Of a stretch of DNA of 5,190 bases, positions 1-5,190 are shown one piece after another. Numbering within the stretch: the first letter of the stretch is position 1; every line of letters starts with the position of its first letter. Below the pieces are notes generated by a model. That model saw only the letters and a list, made by a program, of their open reading frames with translations. It made no database searches and was not told where the DNA came from. The stretch spans positions 1-5,190 of the forward strand of contig JALRBB010000143.1 in assembly GCA_023257915.1 (NCBI GenBank). The letters are read 5' to 3'. The position numbers were made by a program, and so were the translations under genes. This DNA is from Quisquiliibacterium sp. (GTDB taxonomy: Bacteria; Pseudomonadota; Gammaproteobacteria; Burkholderiales; Burkholderiaceae_E).

Positions 1-389
1 TGAACGCCACACTGACCTCGGCAGAGACCTTCGTCAGCATGCGTCTCTATGAGCAGACCAAGTTCGCCACCGTCGGCGGCAACGATCTGTGGATGCTGAT
101 GCAGCCGCTGGTGATGTCCAAGAAGCACTGGGACGCGCTCACGCCGGCGCAGAAGGCGATCTTTGAGAAGGCCGCCGCCAAGAGCGATGAGTTCTTCACC
201 GGCTTGCAAAAGGAAGCCACCAAGAAGATGGCCGATGCCTACATCAAGGCAGGTGCCAAGGTGCGCGAGCTGTCGGACGCCGAGTTCGCCGACTGGGTCG
301 CGCTAGCCAAGAAAACCTCCTGGCCCGCATTCGAGGCCAAGTCGCCGATGGCCAAGGAACTGCTGACGCTGATCCAGCAGGTCAAGTAA
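1..389 (+). CDS. dctP: TRAP transporter substrate-binding protein, DctP family (C-terminal part; 5' end outside window)
   Basis: This is the C-terminal ~128 residues of a periplasmic solute-binding protein of a TRAP transporter; family members are about 330 residues. The frame is open from base 3 to the TAA at 387-389, and an in-frame ATG at 39 is internal, because the upstream codons (NATLTSAETFVS) continue the family fold. Family features seen are the strand-forming LYEQTKFATVGG, the PLVMSKKHWDAL segment followed by LTPAQKAIFEKAA (the usual start of the C-terminal helices), and a lysine- and alanine-rich helical tail. The protein would bind an organic acid in the periplasm and deliver it to the DctQ/DctM membrane pair encoded next. 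The ligand-binding arginine region and signal peptide lie outside the window, so the substrate cannot be read. The symbol marks the family role only, not proven C4-dicarboxylate transport. Confidence 0.88.
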   Translation, partial: NATLTSAETFVSMRLYEQTKFATVGGNDLWMLMQPLVMSKKHWDALTPAQKAIFEKAAAKSDEFFTGLQKEATKKMADAYIKAGAKVRELSDAEFADWVALAKKTSWPAFEAKSPMAKELLTLIQQVK

Positions 390-399
390 GCGTAAAACC

Positions 400-434
400 C
401 TGGCCGGTCGCATCCGCCCGGATGCTCCGGCCAG
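400..434 (+). promoter_or_regulatory. Strong intercistronic stem-loop between dctP and dctQ
   Basis: The arms 400-407 and 427-434 are perfectly complementary (CTGGCCGG/CCGGCCAG). Inside them 410-415 pairs with 420-425 (GCATCC/GGATGC) around a GCCC tetraloop, leaving only a small 2x1 internal loop. The hairpin has 14 base pairs, mostly G-C, and begins 11 nt after the dctP stop. No T-run follows, so it is not a canonical intrinsic terminator. In binding-protein transporter operons such structures commonly protect the upstream message or attenuate read-through, giving an excess of binding protein over membrane subunits. That role is inferred here. Confidence 0.6.
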
Positions 435-473
435 ACCCTTTACCGGGTCGCGAATCAACGCCGGCACGCCGGC
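434..473 (+). repeat. Two further small hairpins in the dctP-dctQ gap
   Basis: Directly after the large stem-loop, GACCC (434-438) can pair with GGGTC (445-449) over a 6-nt loop. GCCGG (460-464) can pair with CCGGC (469-473) around a CACG tetraloop. Each stem is only 5 bp, so individually they could be chance in G+C-rich DNA. With the main stem, though, most of the 103-nt gap can fold. The first shares base 434 with the large hairpin, so full pairing of both would compete at that one base. Confidence 0.35.
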
Positions 474-492
474 AATCCACGCAAGCCCTGCC

Positions 493-984
493 ATGCAATC
501 CTTTGTTCGCCTGATGGACCGGATCTCGGTCGCGTGCGCGGTTGTCGCCGCGCTGCTACTCGCCAGTGCGGTGGTGGTGATCACCTGGATGGTCATCTAC
601 CGAGCCATGGGTCATTCGACCTACTGGGAGATCGAATTCGCGGTGTTCGCCATGGTGGGCGCAATTTTCCTGTCGTCCCCGTACACGCTGATGACCAATG
701 GCCATGTCTCGGTCGATCTGCTCGGCCACTATCTGCCGCCGAAACTTGCGCGAACGCTGAGCGTGATCACCGGAATCGTCGGATTGGGCGTGTGTGCTTA
801 CCTCGCCTGGGCAGGCGCCGGCCTTGCATTGCATGCACTGGCCACCGGCGAGACCACCGAGAGTTCCTGGGCACCCCAGAAATGGCCGCTGTTCATGGCA
901 ATGCCGGTCGGCTTGGGCCTGACCGCCCTACAGTACCTGGCCGAACTGGCCCGCAGCCCGAAACCCGCGCAGGAGCAGGCCTGA
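493..984 (+). CDS. dctQ: TRAP transporter small permease subunit, DctQ family
   Basis: A 163-residue integral membrane protein, the usual size for the small TRAP subunit. Four hydrophobic segments are visible, at about residues 13-35, 46-66, 88-110 and 131-151. The TYWEIEFAVF segment entering the second helix and the NGHVSVDLL motif after it are hallmarks of the family, as is the GETTESSWAPQKWPLFMAM stretch before the last helix. It would form the membrane complex with DctM and help dock the DctP-like binding protein. The ATG at 493 is the first start in frame (no ATG, GTG or TTG upstream back to the dctP stop region), and an alternative ATG lies at 514. No clear Shine-Dalgarno precedes either, suggesting weak initiation, in line with low membrane-subunit expression. 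The gene ends 36 nt before dctM. Confidence 0.9.
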   Translation: MQSFVRLMDRISVACAVVAALLLASAVVVITWMVIYRAMGHSTYWEIEFAVFAMVGAIFLSSPYTLMTNGHVSVDLLGHYLPPKLARTLSVITGIVGLGVCAYLAWAGAGLALHALATGETTESSWAPQKWPLFMAMPVGLGLTALQYLAELARSPKPAQEQA

Positions 985-1010
985 GCCTGTCCGCCAAGCA
1001 AGCTGAAACC

Positions 1011-1023
1011 GGAGTGCATCGTG
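1011..1023 (+). promoter_or_regulatory. Ribosome binding site fixing the GTG start of dctM
   Basis: GGAG at 1011-1014 lies 6 nt upstream of the GTG at 1021-1023. The nearby ATG at 1025 is out of frame with the permease. The GTG gives an N-terminus (MNEVQIGLLIVG) that leads directly into the first membrane helix, as expected for DctM. Confidence 0.7.
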
Positions 1024-2343
1024 AATGAAGTCCAGATCGGTCTGTTGATCGTCGGCGTGACCCTGGTGGTGCTGTTTTCCGGGCTGCCGATCGCCTGGGG
1101 ACTGACGCTGGTGTCGATTGCCTTTCTGGTGATCTTCGAAGGCCCATCCAGCCTCGCGAACCTGCCGGTGCTGATGATGGACGAGTTGTCATCATTCGCG
1201 CTGCTGACAATCCCGCTGTTCGTGCTGTTGGGGGCCGCAATCGGTGTATCGGCGGCTGGGCGCGACGTTTATGAATCGATGCATCGCTGGCTCGACCGGG
1301 TGCCTGGCGGATTGGTGATCGCCAATATCCTGGCCTGCGGCCTGTTTTCGGCGATCTGCGGCTCGAGCCCGGCCACCGCCGCGGCGATCGGCAAGCCCGG
1401 CGTGCCGGAGATGCTCAAACGCGGCGTGCCGGCAGGGCTGGCTACCGGGTCAATCTGCGCCGGCGGCACGCTGGGCATCCTGATTCCGCCGTCGATCACG
1501 ATGATTCTGTACGGCCTGGCCACCGAAACCTCGATCGGGCGGCTGTTCCTGGCCGGCGTGGTGCCCGGGATCATGCTGGTCGCGATGTTCTCGATCTACG
1601 CGTGGTTATCGACCATCCGCCACCAGCGCAGCCTGCCGGCAACCCTCGAGCCGCCGGTGCGCTACACGCTGGCCCAGAAAATGGAAGGGCTTAGCCGGGT
1701 GTCCCCGTTCCTGGCGATCGTCGTTGCGATCGCGTACGCGATGTACGGTGGCATCGCCACCCCGTCGGAGGTCGCGGCGATCTCGGCGGCCCTCGCGCTC
1801 GCGCTGGTGATGGTGATCTACCGGGCGTGGCGCGTGAGAGACCAATGGCAGATCTTTCGCGAGACGCTGCGCGAATCGACGATGATTCTGATGATCATCG
1901 GCGCGGCGGCGATCTTTTCGTACATGATGTCGCTGCTGTATGTGACGCAGACCGCTGCGCAGGCGCTGGTCGACCTGAACCTGTCGCCATGGATGCTGTT
2001 GCTGGCGATCAACGTGTTCCTGCTGGTCGCCGGCTGCTTTCTGCCACCGGTGGCCATCATCCTGATGGTAATGCCGGTACTCACGCCAGTGCTCGAGGCC
2101 AGCAACTTCGACCTGATCTGGTTTGCGGTGGTGCTCACCGTCAATCTGGAGGTCGGCCTGATTACGCCACCGGTTGGGCTAAACCTGTACGTACTCAAGG
2201 GCGTCGCGCCACAGGTGCCACTGACCAAGGTGCTGTCCGGCTCGATGCCCTTCGTACTGATCATGTTCCTGCAGATCGTGCTGCTGGCGATCTTCCCCGA
2301 GATCGCGCTGTGGCTGCCGAACATGGCGATGGGGGCTGGCTAA
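1021..2343 (+). CDS. dctM: TRAP transporter large permease subunit, DctM family
   Basis: A 440-residue, very hydrophobic protein, close to the family norm of about 425-440, forming the ion-coupled transport channel of the TRAP system. Family motifs occur in order: GLPIAWGL (21-28), LTIPLFVLLGA (62-72), SSPATAAAIG (115-124), the GTLGILIPPS hairpin-loop motif (149-158), a second re-entrant-type motif GCFLPPVAI (338-346) and GLITPPVGLN (379-388). The two repeat-related halves, each with a proline-rich loop, match the elevator-type IT-superfamily fold in which these loops help form the sodium and substrate sites. Translation starts at GTG with a good Shine-Dalgarno. It is the last gene of the transporter operon: a 266-nt gap with a strong hairpin follows. 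Nothing appears truncated. The symbol denotes family, and the cargo is unknown. Confidence 0.95.
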   Translation: MNEVQIGLLIVGVTLVVLFSGLPIAWGLTLVSIAFLVIFEGPSSLANLPVLMMDELSSFALLTIPLFVLLGAAIGVSAAGRDVYESMHRWLDRVPGGLVIANILACGLFSAICGSSPATAAAIGKPGVPEMLKRGVPAGLATGSICAGGTLGILIPPSITMILYGLATETSIGRLFLAGVVPGIMLVAMFSIYAWLSTIRHQRSLPATLEPPVRYTLAQKMEGLSRVSPFLAIVVAIAYAMYGGIATPSEVAAISAALALALVMVIYRAWRVRDQWQIFRETLRESTMILMIIGAAAIFSYMMSLLYVTQTAAQALVDLNLSPWMLLLAINVFLLVAGCFLPPVAIILMVMPVLTPVLEASNFDLIWFAVVLTVNLEVGLITPPVGLNLYVLKGVAPQVPLTKVLSGSMPFVLIMFLQIVLLAIFPEIALWLPNMAMGAG

Positions 2344-2363
2344 GGACCGCCAGTCCAAGCCAG

Positions 2364-2395
2364 CGCTCGCCGCAGGCATTTCCTGCGCGCGGGCG
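2364..2395 (+). terminator. Strong hairpin 20 nt after dctM, possible terminator or mRNA 3'-end structure
   Basis: CGCAGG (2371-2376) pairs with CCTGCG (2382-2387) around the loop CATTT. The stem extends outward as CGCTCGC (2364-2370) with GCGGGCG (2389-2395), including one G-U pair and a single bulged C at 2388. This gives a 13-bp, G+C-rich stem. No T-tract follows (ACAGCC comes next), so it is not a textbook intrinsic terminator. Its place right after the last transporter gene and before a long gap makes a transcript-end or RNA-stabilising role likely. Confidence 0.4.
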
Positions 2396-2416
2396 ACAGC
2401 CCTGCACGCCTGTCAG

Positions 2417-2470
2417 CGGCTTGCCCCGGCATGCCGAGTCGGCGTGCTATCCGTAGTCGGCTTGCGCCGG
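2417..2470 (+). repeat. 13-nt direct repeat pair flanking a dyad in the dctM-SDR gap
   Basis: CGGCTTGCCCCGG at 2417-2429 recurs as CGGCTTGCGCCGG at 2458-2470 (12 of 13 identical), 41 nt apart start to start, about four helical turns. Between them lies a near-perfect dyad at 2429-2447 (GCATGCCGA-G-TCGGCGTGC, one G-T mismatch). A looser copy with two extra bases is at 2564-2576. Repeats on one helix face around a dyad are what a multi-site regulator would need, but G+C-rich DNA also yields such matches by chance. Confidence 0.35.
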
Positions 2471-2489
2471 GTGTTCTCCCAAGCCTTTG

Positions 2490-2502
2490 TCCGATAATCG
2501 GA
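2490..2502 (+). promoter_or_regulatory. Candidate -10 element embedded in a perfect dyad upstream of the beta-oxidation genes
   Basis: TCCGAT-A-ATCGGA is a perfect 6-1-6 inverted repeat. The bases GATAAT (2493-2498) inside it match the sigma-70 -10 consensus at five of six positions, in an otherwise G+C-rich gap. I find no convincing -35 hexamer at 16-18 nt spacing (GGTGTT or GTGTTC lie there), so a promoter here would be weak or activator-dependent. A repressor bound at the dyad would cover the -10. The SDR start is about 108 nt downstream. Confidence 0.35.
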
Positions 2503-2598
2503 ATGCCAGGCGACGTGCCGGCCGGTTTACGCGCTAAGTTCCAGGCTCGGCGCGTTGCAGCCAGCTTGTGCGCCGGACCAATCATCCATTCCAGCTTC

Positions 2599-2612
2599 AG
2601 GACAGTTCCATG
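2599..2612 (+). promoter_or_regulatory. Ribosome binding site fixing the ATG start of the SDR gene
   Basis: AGGA at 2599-2602 stands 7 nt before the ATG at 2610-2612. An earlier in-frame GTG at 2568 would add 14 residues (including RRTNHPFQLQDSS) that do not belong to the SDR fold, and it lacks a clear Shine-Dalgarno. The ATG at 2610 is therefore chosen. A further in-frame ATG at 2634 (MLDGKVIVVTG) is possible but less well spaced. Confidence 0.65.
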
Positions 2613-3539
2613 CAAGAAAATGCTTCCTCTCCGATGCTCGACGGCAAAGTCATCGTCGTGACCGGCGCCGGTAACGGTATTGGTCGAGATTTCGCGCTAA
2701 CCCTGGCAGCCCAAGGCGCCCGGGTCGTCGTCAATGATCTCGGCACCTCGTCCAGCGGCGAAGGTGAAGACGCCGGCCCGGCACAGAAGGTCGTCGACGA
2801 GATTCGTGCGGCCGGCGGCACTGCGGTGGCTAGCACCGACAGCGTGGCCGAGTGGCATGCGGCCAATCGCATCATCAAGACCGCGATCGATGCGTTCGGG
2901 CGCATCGACGGCGTCATCAACAACGCCGGCATCCTGCGTGACCGCATGTTCTTCAAGATGAACCTGGAGGAGTGGAGCCGGGTCATCGATGTGCACCTGA
3001 ACGGCAGCTTCTTCGTCGCTCGCGCCGCGTCCAACTACTTCAAGGACCAGGGCAGCGGTTCCTACGTGCACATGACCTCAACGTCCGGGCTGATCGGGAA
3101 CTTCGGGCAGGCCAACTACTCCGCGGCCAAGCTGGCGATCGTCGGGCTGTCCAAATCGATCGCGCTTGATATGGCGCGCTACAACGTGCGTTCGAACTGC
3201 ATCTCGCCGTTCGCATGGAGCCGGCTGATCGGTACGATCCCGACCGAAACCCCGGAAGAGCAGGCCCGCGTCGAGCGCATGAAGCGCATGGAGACCGGCA
3301 AGATCGCACCGCTCGCGGCTTATCTGATGTCGGATGCAGCGCAGGACGTCAGCGGCCAGATCTTCGGGGTACGTGCCAACGAAATCTTTCTGTTCAACCA
3401 GCATCGACCGGTGCGCAGCGTGCATCGCTCCGAGGGCTGGACGCCGCAGAGCGTCGCCGAGCACGCAATGCCGTCGCTGCGCGCCGGCTTCACGCCGCTG
3501 CAGCGCTCCGGCGACGTATTCAACTGGGATCCGATCTGA
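2610..3539 (+). CDS. SDR-family 3-hydroxyacyl-CoA dehydrogenase, MFE-2 dehydrogenase-domain type
   Basis: A 309-residue classical short-chain dehydrogenase with a C-terminal extension. The NAD(P)-binding TGAGNGIG motif is at 18-25, with an aspartate in VNDLG (41-45) ending the second strand, which favours NAD. NNAG is at 104-107, and the catalytic tetrad is Asn131, Ser157, Tyr170 and Lys174 (NYSAAK). The long loop TSSSGEGEDAGPAQKVVDEI after the second strand and the tail ending GDVFNWDPI are typical of the dehydrogenase domain of peroxisomal multifunctional enzyme type 2 rather than of FabG (~245 residues). Expected reaction: oxidation of (3R)-hydroxyacyl-CoA to 3-ketoacyl-CoA in the cytoplasm. 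It is first in a likely operon, and its TGA overlaps the ATG of the MaoC hydratase gene. A hydroxysteroid or other cyclic hydroxyacyl-CoA substrate is possible; chain specificity cannot be read. Confidence 0.88.
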   Translation: MQENASSPMLDGKVIVVTGAGNGIGRDFALTLAAQGARVVVNDLGTSSSGEGEDAGPAQKVVDEIRAAGGTAVASTDSVAEWHAANRIIKTAIDAFGRIDGVINNAGILRDRMFFKMNLEEWSRVIDVHLNGSFFVARAASNYFKDQGSGSYVHMTSTSGLIGNFGQANYSAAKLAIVGLSKSIALDMARYNVRSNCISPFAWSRLIGTIPTETPEEQARVERMKRMETGKIAPLAAYLMSDAAQDVSGQIFGVRANEIFLFNQHRPVRSVHRSEGWTPQSVAEHAMPSLRAGFTPLQRSGDVFNWDPI

Positions 3540-4423
3540 TGACCATCGACTATCACAAGCTCAAGAGCTGGTCGTTCGGTGAGGTCGAACAGACTTACAC
3601 CTGGAAGGACAGTGCGCTCTATGCGCTCGGTGTCGGCTACGGGCACGACCCGATGGATGAGCGCCAGCTGCGCTTCGTCTACGAGGACAGGATGCTCGCC
3701 GCGCCGACCATGCCAGTGGTGCTTGCCGGCCCGGGTTTCTGGGTCAAGGATCCGAACTCCGGCGTCGACTGGGTGCGGGTGCTGCATGGTGAACAGAGCC
3801 TTTCCCTGCATCGGCCGGTGCCGATCGAAGGCACGCTGATCGGCCGCACCAGCGTAACCGGTCTGGTCGACAAAGGGCGTGACAAGGGCGCGATCATCCG
3901 CAGCCAGCGCACCCTGCATGACAAGGCCAGCGGCGAGTTGATCGCGACACTCGAGCAGCTCACGTTCGCGCGAGGCGATGGCGGCTTCTCCGAAATCCCA
4001 GGCAACGGCCCAGCCGGCGGCGATCCTCCCCCTGCGGCCAAACCGGTGACCCCGGACAGCGCCCCCGACCTGGTCTGCGACCTGCCCACGATGCCTCAGT
4101 CGGCCTTGCTGTACCGGCTGTGCGCTGACCTGAATCCGCTGCACGCCGATCCGGCGGTGGCCAAAGCCGCCGGTTTTGCACGGCCGATTCTGCACGGACT
4201 CGCCAGCTATAGCGTTGCCGGGCACGCGATCCTGCGCAGCTGCTGCGACTACGACGCCGCGAAACTGAAATCGATCGGCCTGCGTTTTTCCGGCCCGGTG
4301 TTTCCGGGCGAGACGCTACGCACCGAAATCTGGCGCAACGGCAACCGGGTGCAATTCCGTGCCCGGGTGCTGGAGCGTGACGTGATCGTGCTGTCACACG
4401 GCATCGCCGAACTGAACGACTGA
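3539..4423 (+). CDS. MaoC-type double-hotdog (R)-specific enoyl-CoA hydratase (hydratase 2 / 3-hydroxyacyl dehydratase)
   Basis: A 294-residue protein with an N-terminal hotdog half (about 1-145), a Gly/Pro/Ala-rich linker (about 146-178) and a C-terminal hotdog half carrying the hydratase-2 signature. YRLCADLNPLHADP (192-205) is followed by GFARPILHGLASY (212-224). Asp197 and His202 correspond to the catalytic Asp/His pair of the family, and the half ends with FSGPVFPGETL (250-260). Length and architecture match MFE-2 hydratase 2 domains and bacterial double-hotdog dehydratases. Expected reaction: reversible hydration of trans-2-enoyl-CoA to (3R)-hydroxyacyl-CoA, feeding the upstream SDR. 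The ATG at 3539 shares one base with the SDR stop (TGATG), implying translational coupling, with GGGA at 3526-3529 as a possible Shine-Dalgarno. The frame is open further upstream inside the SDR gene, but those codons have no hotdog features. Confidence 0.88.
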   Translation: MTIDYHKLKSWSFGEVEQTYTWKDSALYALGVGYGHDPMDERQLRFVYEDRMLAAPTMPVVLAGPGFWVKDPNSGVDWVRVLHGEQSLSLHRPVPIEGTLIGRTSVTGLVDKGRDKGAIIRSQRTLHDKASGELIATLEQLTFARGDGGFSEIPGNGPAGGDPPPAAKPVTPDSAPDLVCDLPTMPQSALLYRLCADLNPLHADPAVAKAAGFARPILHGLASYSVAGHAILRSCCDYDAAKLKSIGLRFSGPVFPGETLRTEIWRNGNRVQFRARVLERDVIVLSHGIAELND

Positions 4424-4443
4424 ACCGAACGGAACCCATCAAC

Positions 4444-5139
4444 ATGCTCGAGCGCAGGCTCTTCACCGCGGACCATGAGCTGTTCCGCGACACGGTACGC
4501 CGCTTCATCGCGGCAGAAATCACCCCTCACCACGACCACTGGGAGGAGCAAGGCTACGTCGATCGCGAGCTGTGGCTCAAGGCTGGACAGGCCGGGCTGC
4601 TGTGTCTGACGATGCCGGAGCAATACGGCGGCGCAGGCGCCGACCGGCTCTACAGCACGATCATGATCGAGGAGGCAGCACGGGCCGGCGTCTCCGGACC
4701 CGGGTTCTCGCTGCACTCCGAGATCGTCGCGCCTTATTTGATGCGCTATGGCACCGAGGAACAGAAGCAGCGCTACCTGCCTCGGATGGCCGCAGGCGAG
4801 ACCATCGCCGCGATCGCGATGACCGAGCCGGGCGCAGGCTCGGATCTACAGGCGATTCGCACGACCGCGCGCCGGGACGGCGACCACTATGTGATCAATG
4901 GCTCCAAGACCTACATCACCAATGGCTACAACTGCGACCTGGTGGTGCTGGTGGCCAAGACCAACCCGGAGCTGGGCGCCAAGGGCACCAGCCTGATCTT
5001 GGTCGAGACCGGGACCGAGGGTTTTCGCAAGGGCAAGCGCCTGAAGAAACTGGGGCTGAAAGCGCAGGACACCTCAGAGCTGTTCTTCGACGATGTGCGC
5101 GTTCCGGCGTCCAATCTGCTGGGTCGCGAGGCGTGCTGA
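4444..5139 (+). pseudogene. Acyl-CoA dehydrogenase, truncated: C-terminal domain missing
   Basis: The readable product is 231 residues against a family norm of about 380. It has the N-terminal helical domain (LFRDTVRRFIAAEITPHHD; MPEQYGGAGA at 58-66), then the middle beta domain with the FAD/substrate signature AMTEPGAGSDLQAIRTTA (125-142), NGSKTYITNG (152-161) and DTSELFFDDVRVPASNLLG (209-227). After NLLGRE the family continues with a glycine-rich turn and GF, then the C-terminal four-helix domain. Here the reading is A-C-stop (TGA 5137-5139). The missing part carries the catalytic glutamate, whichever of the two known positions is used, and the tetramer interface, so the product should be inactive. 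It starts 20 nt after the hydratase gene with GGAA at 4431-4434. Intact, it would have supplied the enoyl-CoA for the two upstream enzymes. It could be interrupted by an insertion, or the assembly may be wrong at this point. Confidence 0.8.
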
Positions 5140-5190
5140 CTACTGACGACACCATTCTTGGTTCATCCGAAGGGATAGAATCTATGGGTG
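5131..5190 (+). other. Probable junction with foreign DNA; possible start of an unidentified gene at 5184
   Basis: Homology to acyl-CoA dehydrogenases stops at about 5130. From 5140 to the end only 24 of 51 bases are G or C, clearly lower than the genes before it. No frame here encodes the expected continuation. The segment contains AAGGGA at 5170-5175 followed 8 nt later by ATG at 5184, a good initiation site for a gene running out of the window. About 50 nt of leader followed by a start codon resembles the left end of an insertion sequence, but I recognise no terminal repeat or family and see too little to name one. Confidence 0.4.

Noticed and set aside
1818..2324. A 168-codon minus-strand open frame within dctM
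   Set aside because: It is fully contained in the conserved permease gene and rich in Ser, Thr and Ile codons that mirror the hydrophobic sense codons. No domain features are seen.
2568..2609. GTG at 2568 as the start of the SDR gene
   Set aside because: The added 14 residues do not fit the SDR N-terminus, and the ATG at 2610 has a well-spaced AGGA.
2431..2661. A small + strand open frame across the dctM-SDR gap
   Set aside because: It runs into the SDR gene in another frame, has no Shine-Dalgarno and its product (Arg, Pro and Ala rich) looks like nothing known. The gap is better explained as regulatory.
3320..4225. A 301-codon open frame on the minus strand opposite the SDR end and the MaoC gene
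   Set aside because: It lies antisense to two clearly homologous genes, crosses their boundary, and its translation shows no recognisable motif. Long antisense frames are expected in G+C-rich coding DNA.
5129..5190. A simple one-base frameshift in the acyl-CoA dehydrogenase
   Set aside because: Shifting frame at 5130 gives GVLTTDDTILGSSEGIESMG, which stays open but does not resemble the expected glycine-rich turn and helical domain. The other frame stops at once (RADY then TGA). A junction explains the data better.
1..5190. tRNA, rRNA, CRISPR array or origin
   Set aside because: No cloverleaf, no regularly spaced repeats and no origin-type repeats were seen. Apart from the gaps described, the window is coding.

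Overview
The window is high-GC DNA with six genes, all on the + strand, tightly packed and strongly biased to G or C at third codon positions. The gene content (a TRAP-type carboxylate transporter next to acyl-CoA beta-oxidation genes) and base composition fit a proteobacterium, most likely beta- or gammaproteobacterial. That placement is inference; no phylogenetic marker is present.

Layout. Positions 1-389 hold the C-terminal part of a periplasmic TRAP solute-binding protein (DctP). A 103-nt gap follows that contains three consecutive stem-loops. Positions 493-984 encode the small membrane subunit (DctQ) and 1021-2343 the large one (DctM). A 266-nt non-coding gap (2344-2609) holds a strong hairpin just after dctM and several dyads and repeats that may form a promoter/operator region. 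Next come an SDR-family 3-hydroxyacyl-CoA dehydrogenase (2610-3539), a double-hotdog MaoC-type hydratase overlapping it by one base (3539-4423), and an acyl-CoA dehydrogenase (from 4444).

The acyl-CoA dehydrogenase reads normally for about 229 codons, then hits a stop at 5137-5139 with its whole C-terminal helical domain missing. The last ~50 bases are lower in GC and contain a Shine-Dalgarno/ATG pair, as expected where a mobile element or other foreign DNA has joined the gene.

How the genes may work together. The TRAP system would import an organic acid using an ion gradient. After CoA activation by an enzyme not seen here, the acyl-CoA dehydrogenase would make the 2-enoyl-CoA, the MaoC protein would hydrate it, probably to the (3R)-hydroxyacyl-CoA, and the SDR would oxidise that to the 3-ketoacyl-CoA. 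The SDR and MaoC pair has the size, order and motifs of the first two domains of eukaryotic peroxisomal MFE-2, encoded as two overlapping genes. No thiolase, CoA ligase or regulator lies in the window. The substrate is unknown, and I see no wholly new system. The most notable points are the split MFE-2 pair, the broken acyl-CoA dehydrogenase with its junction, and the structured intergenic regions.
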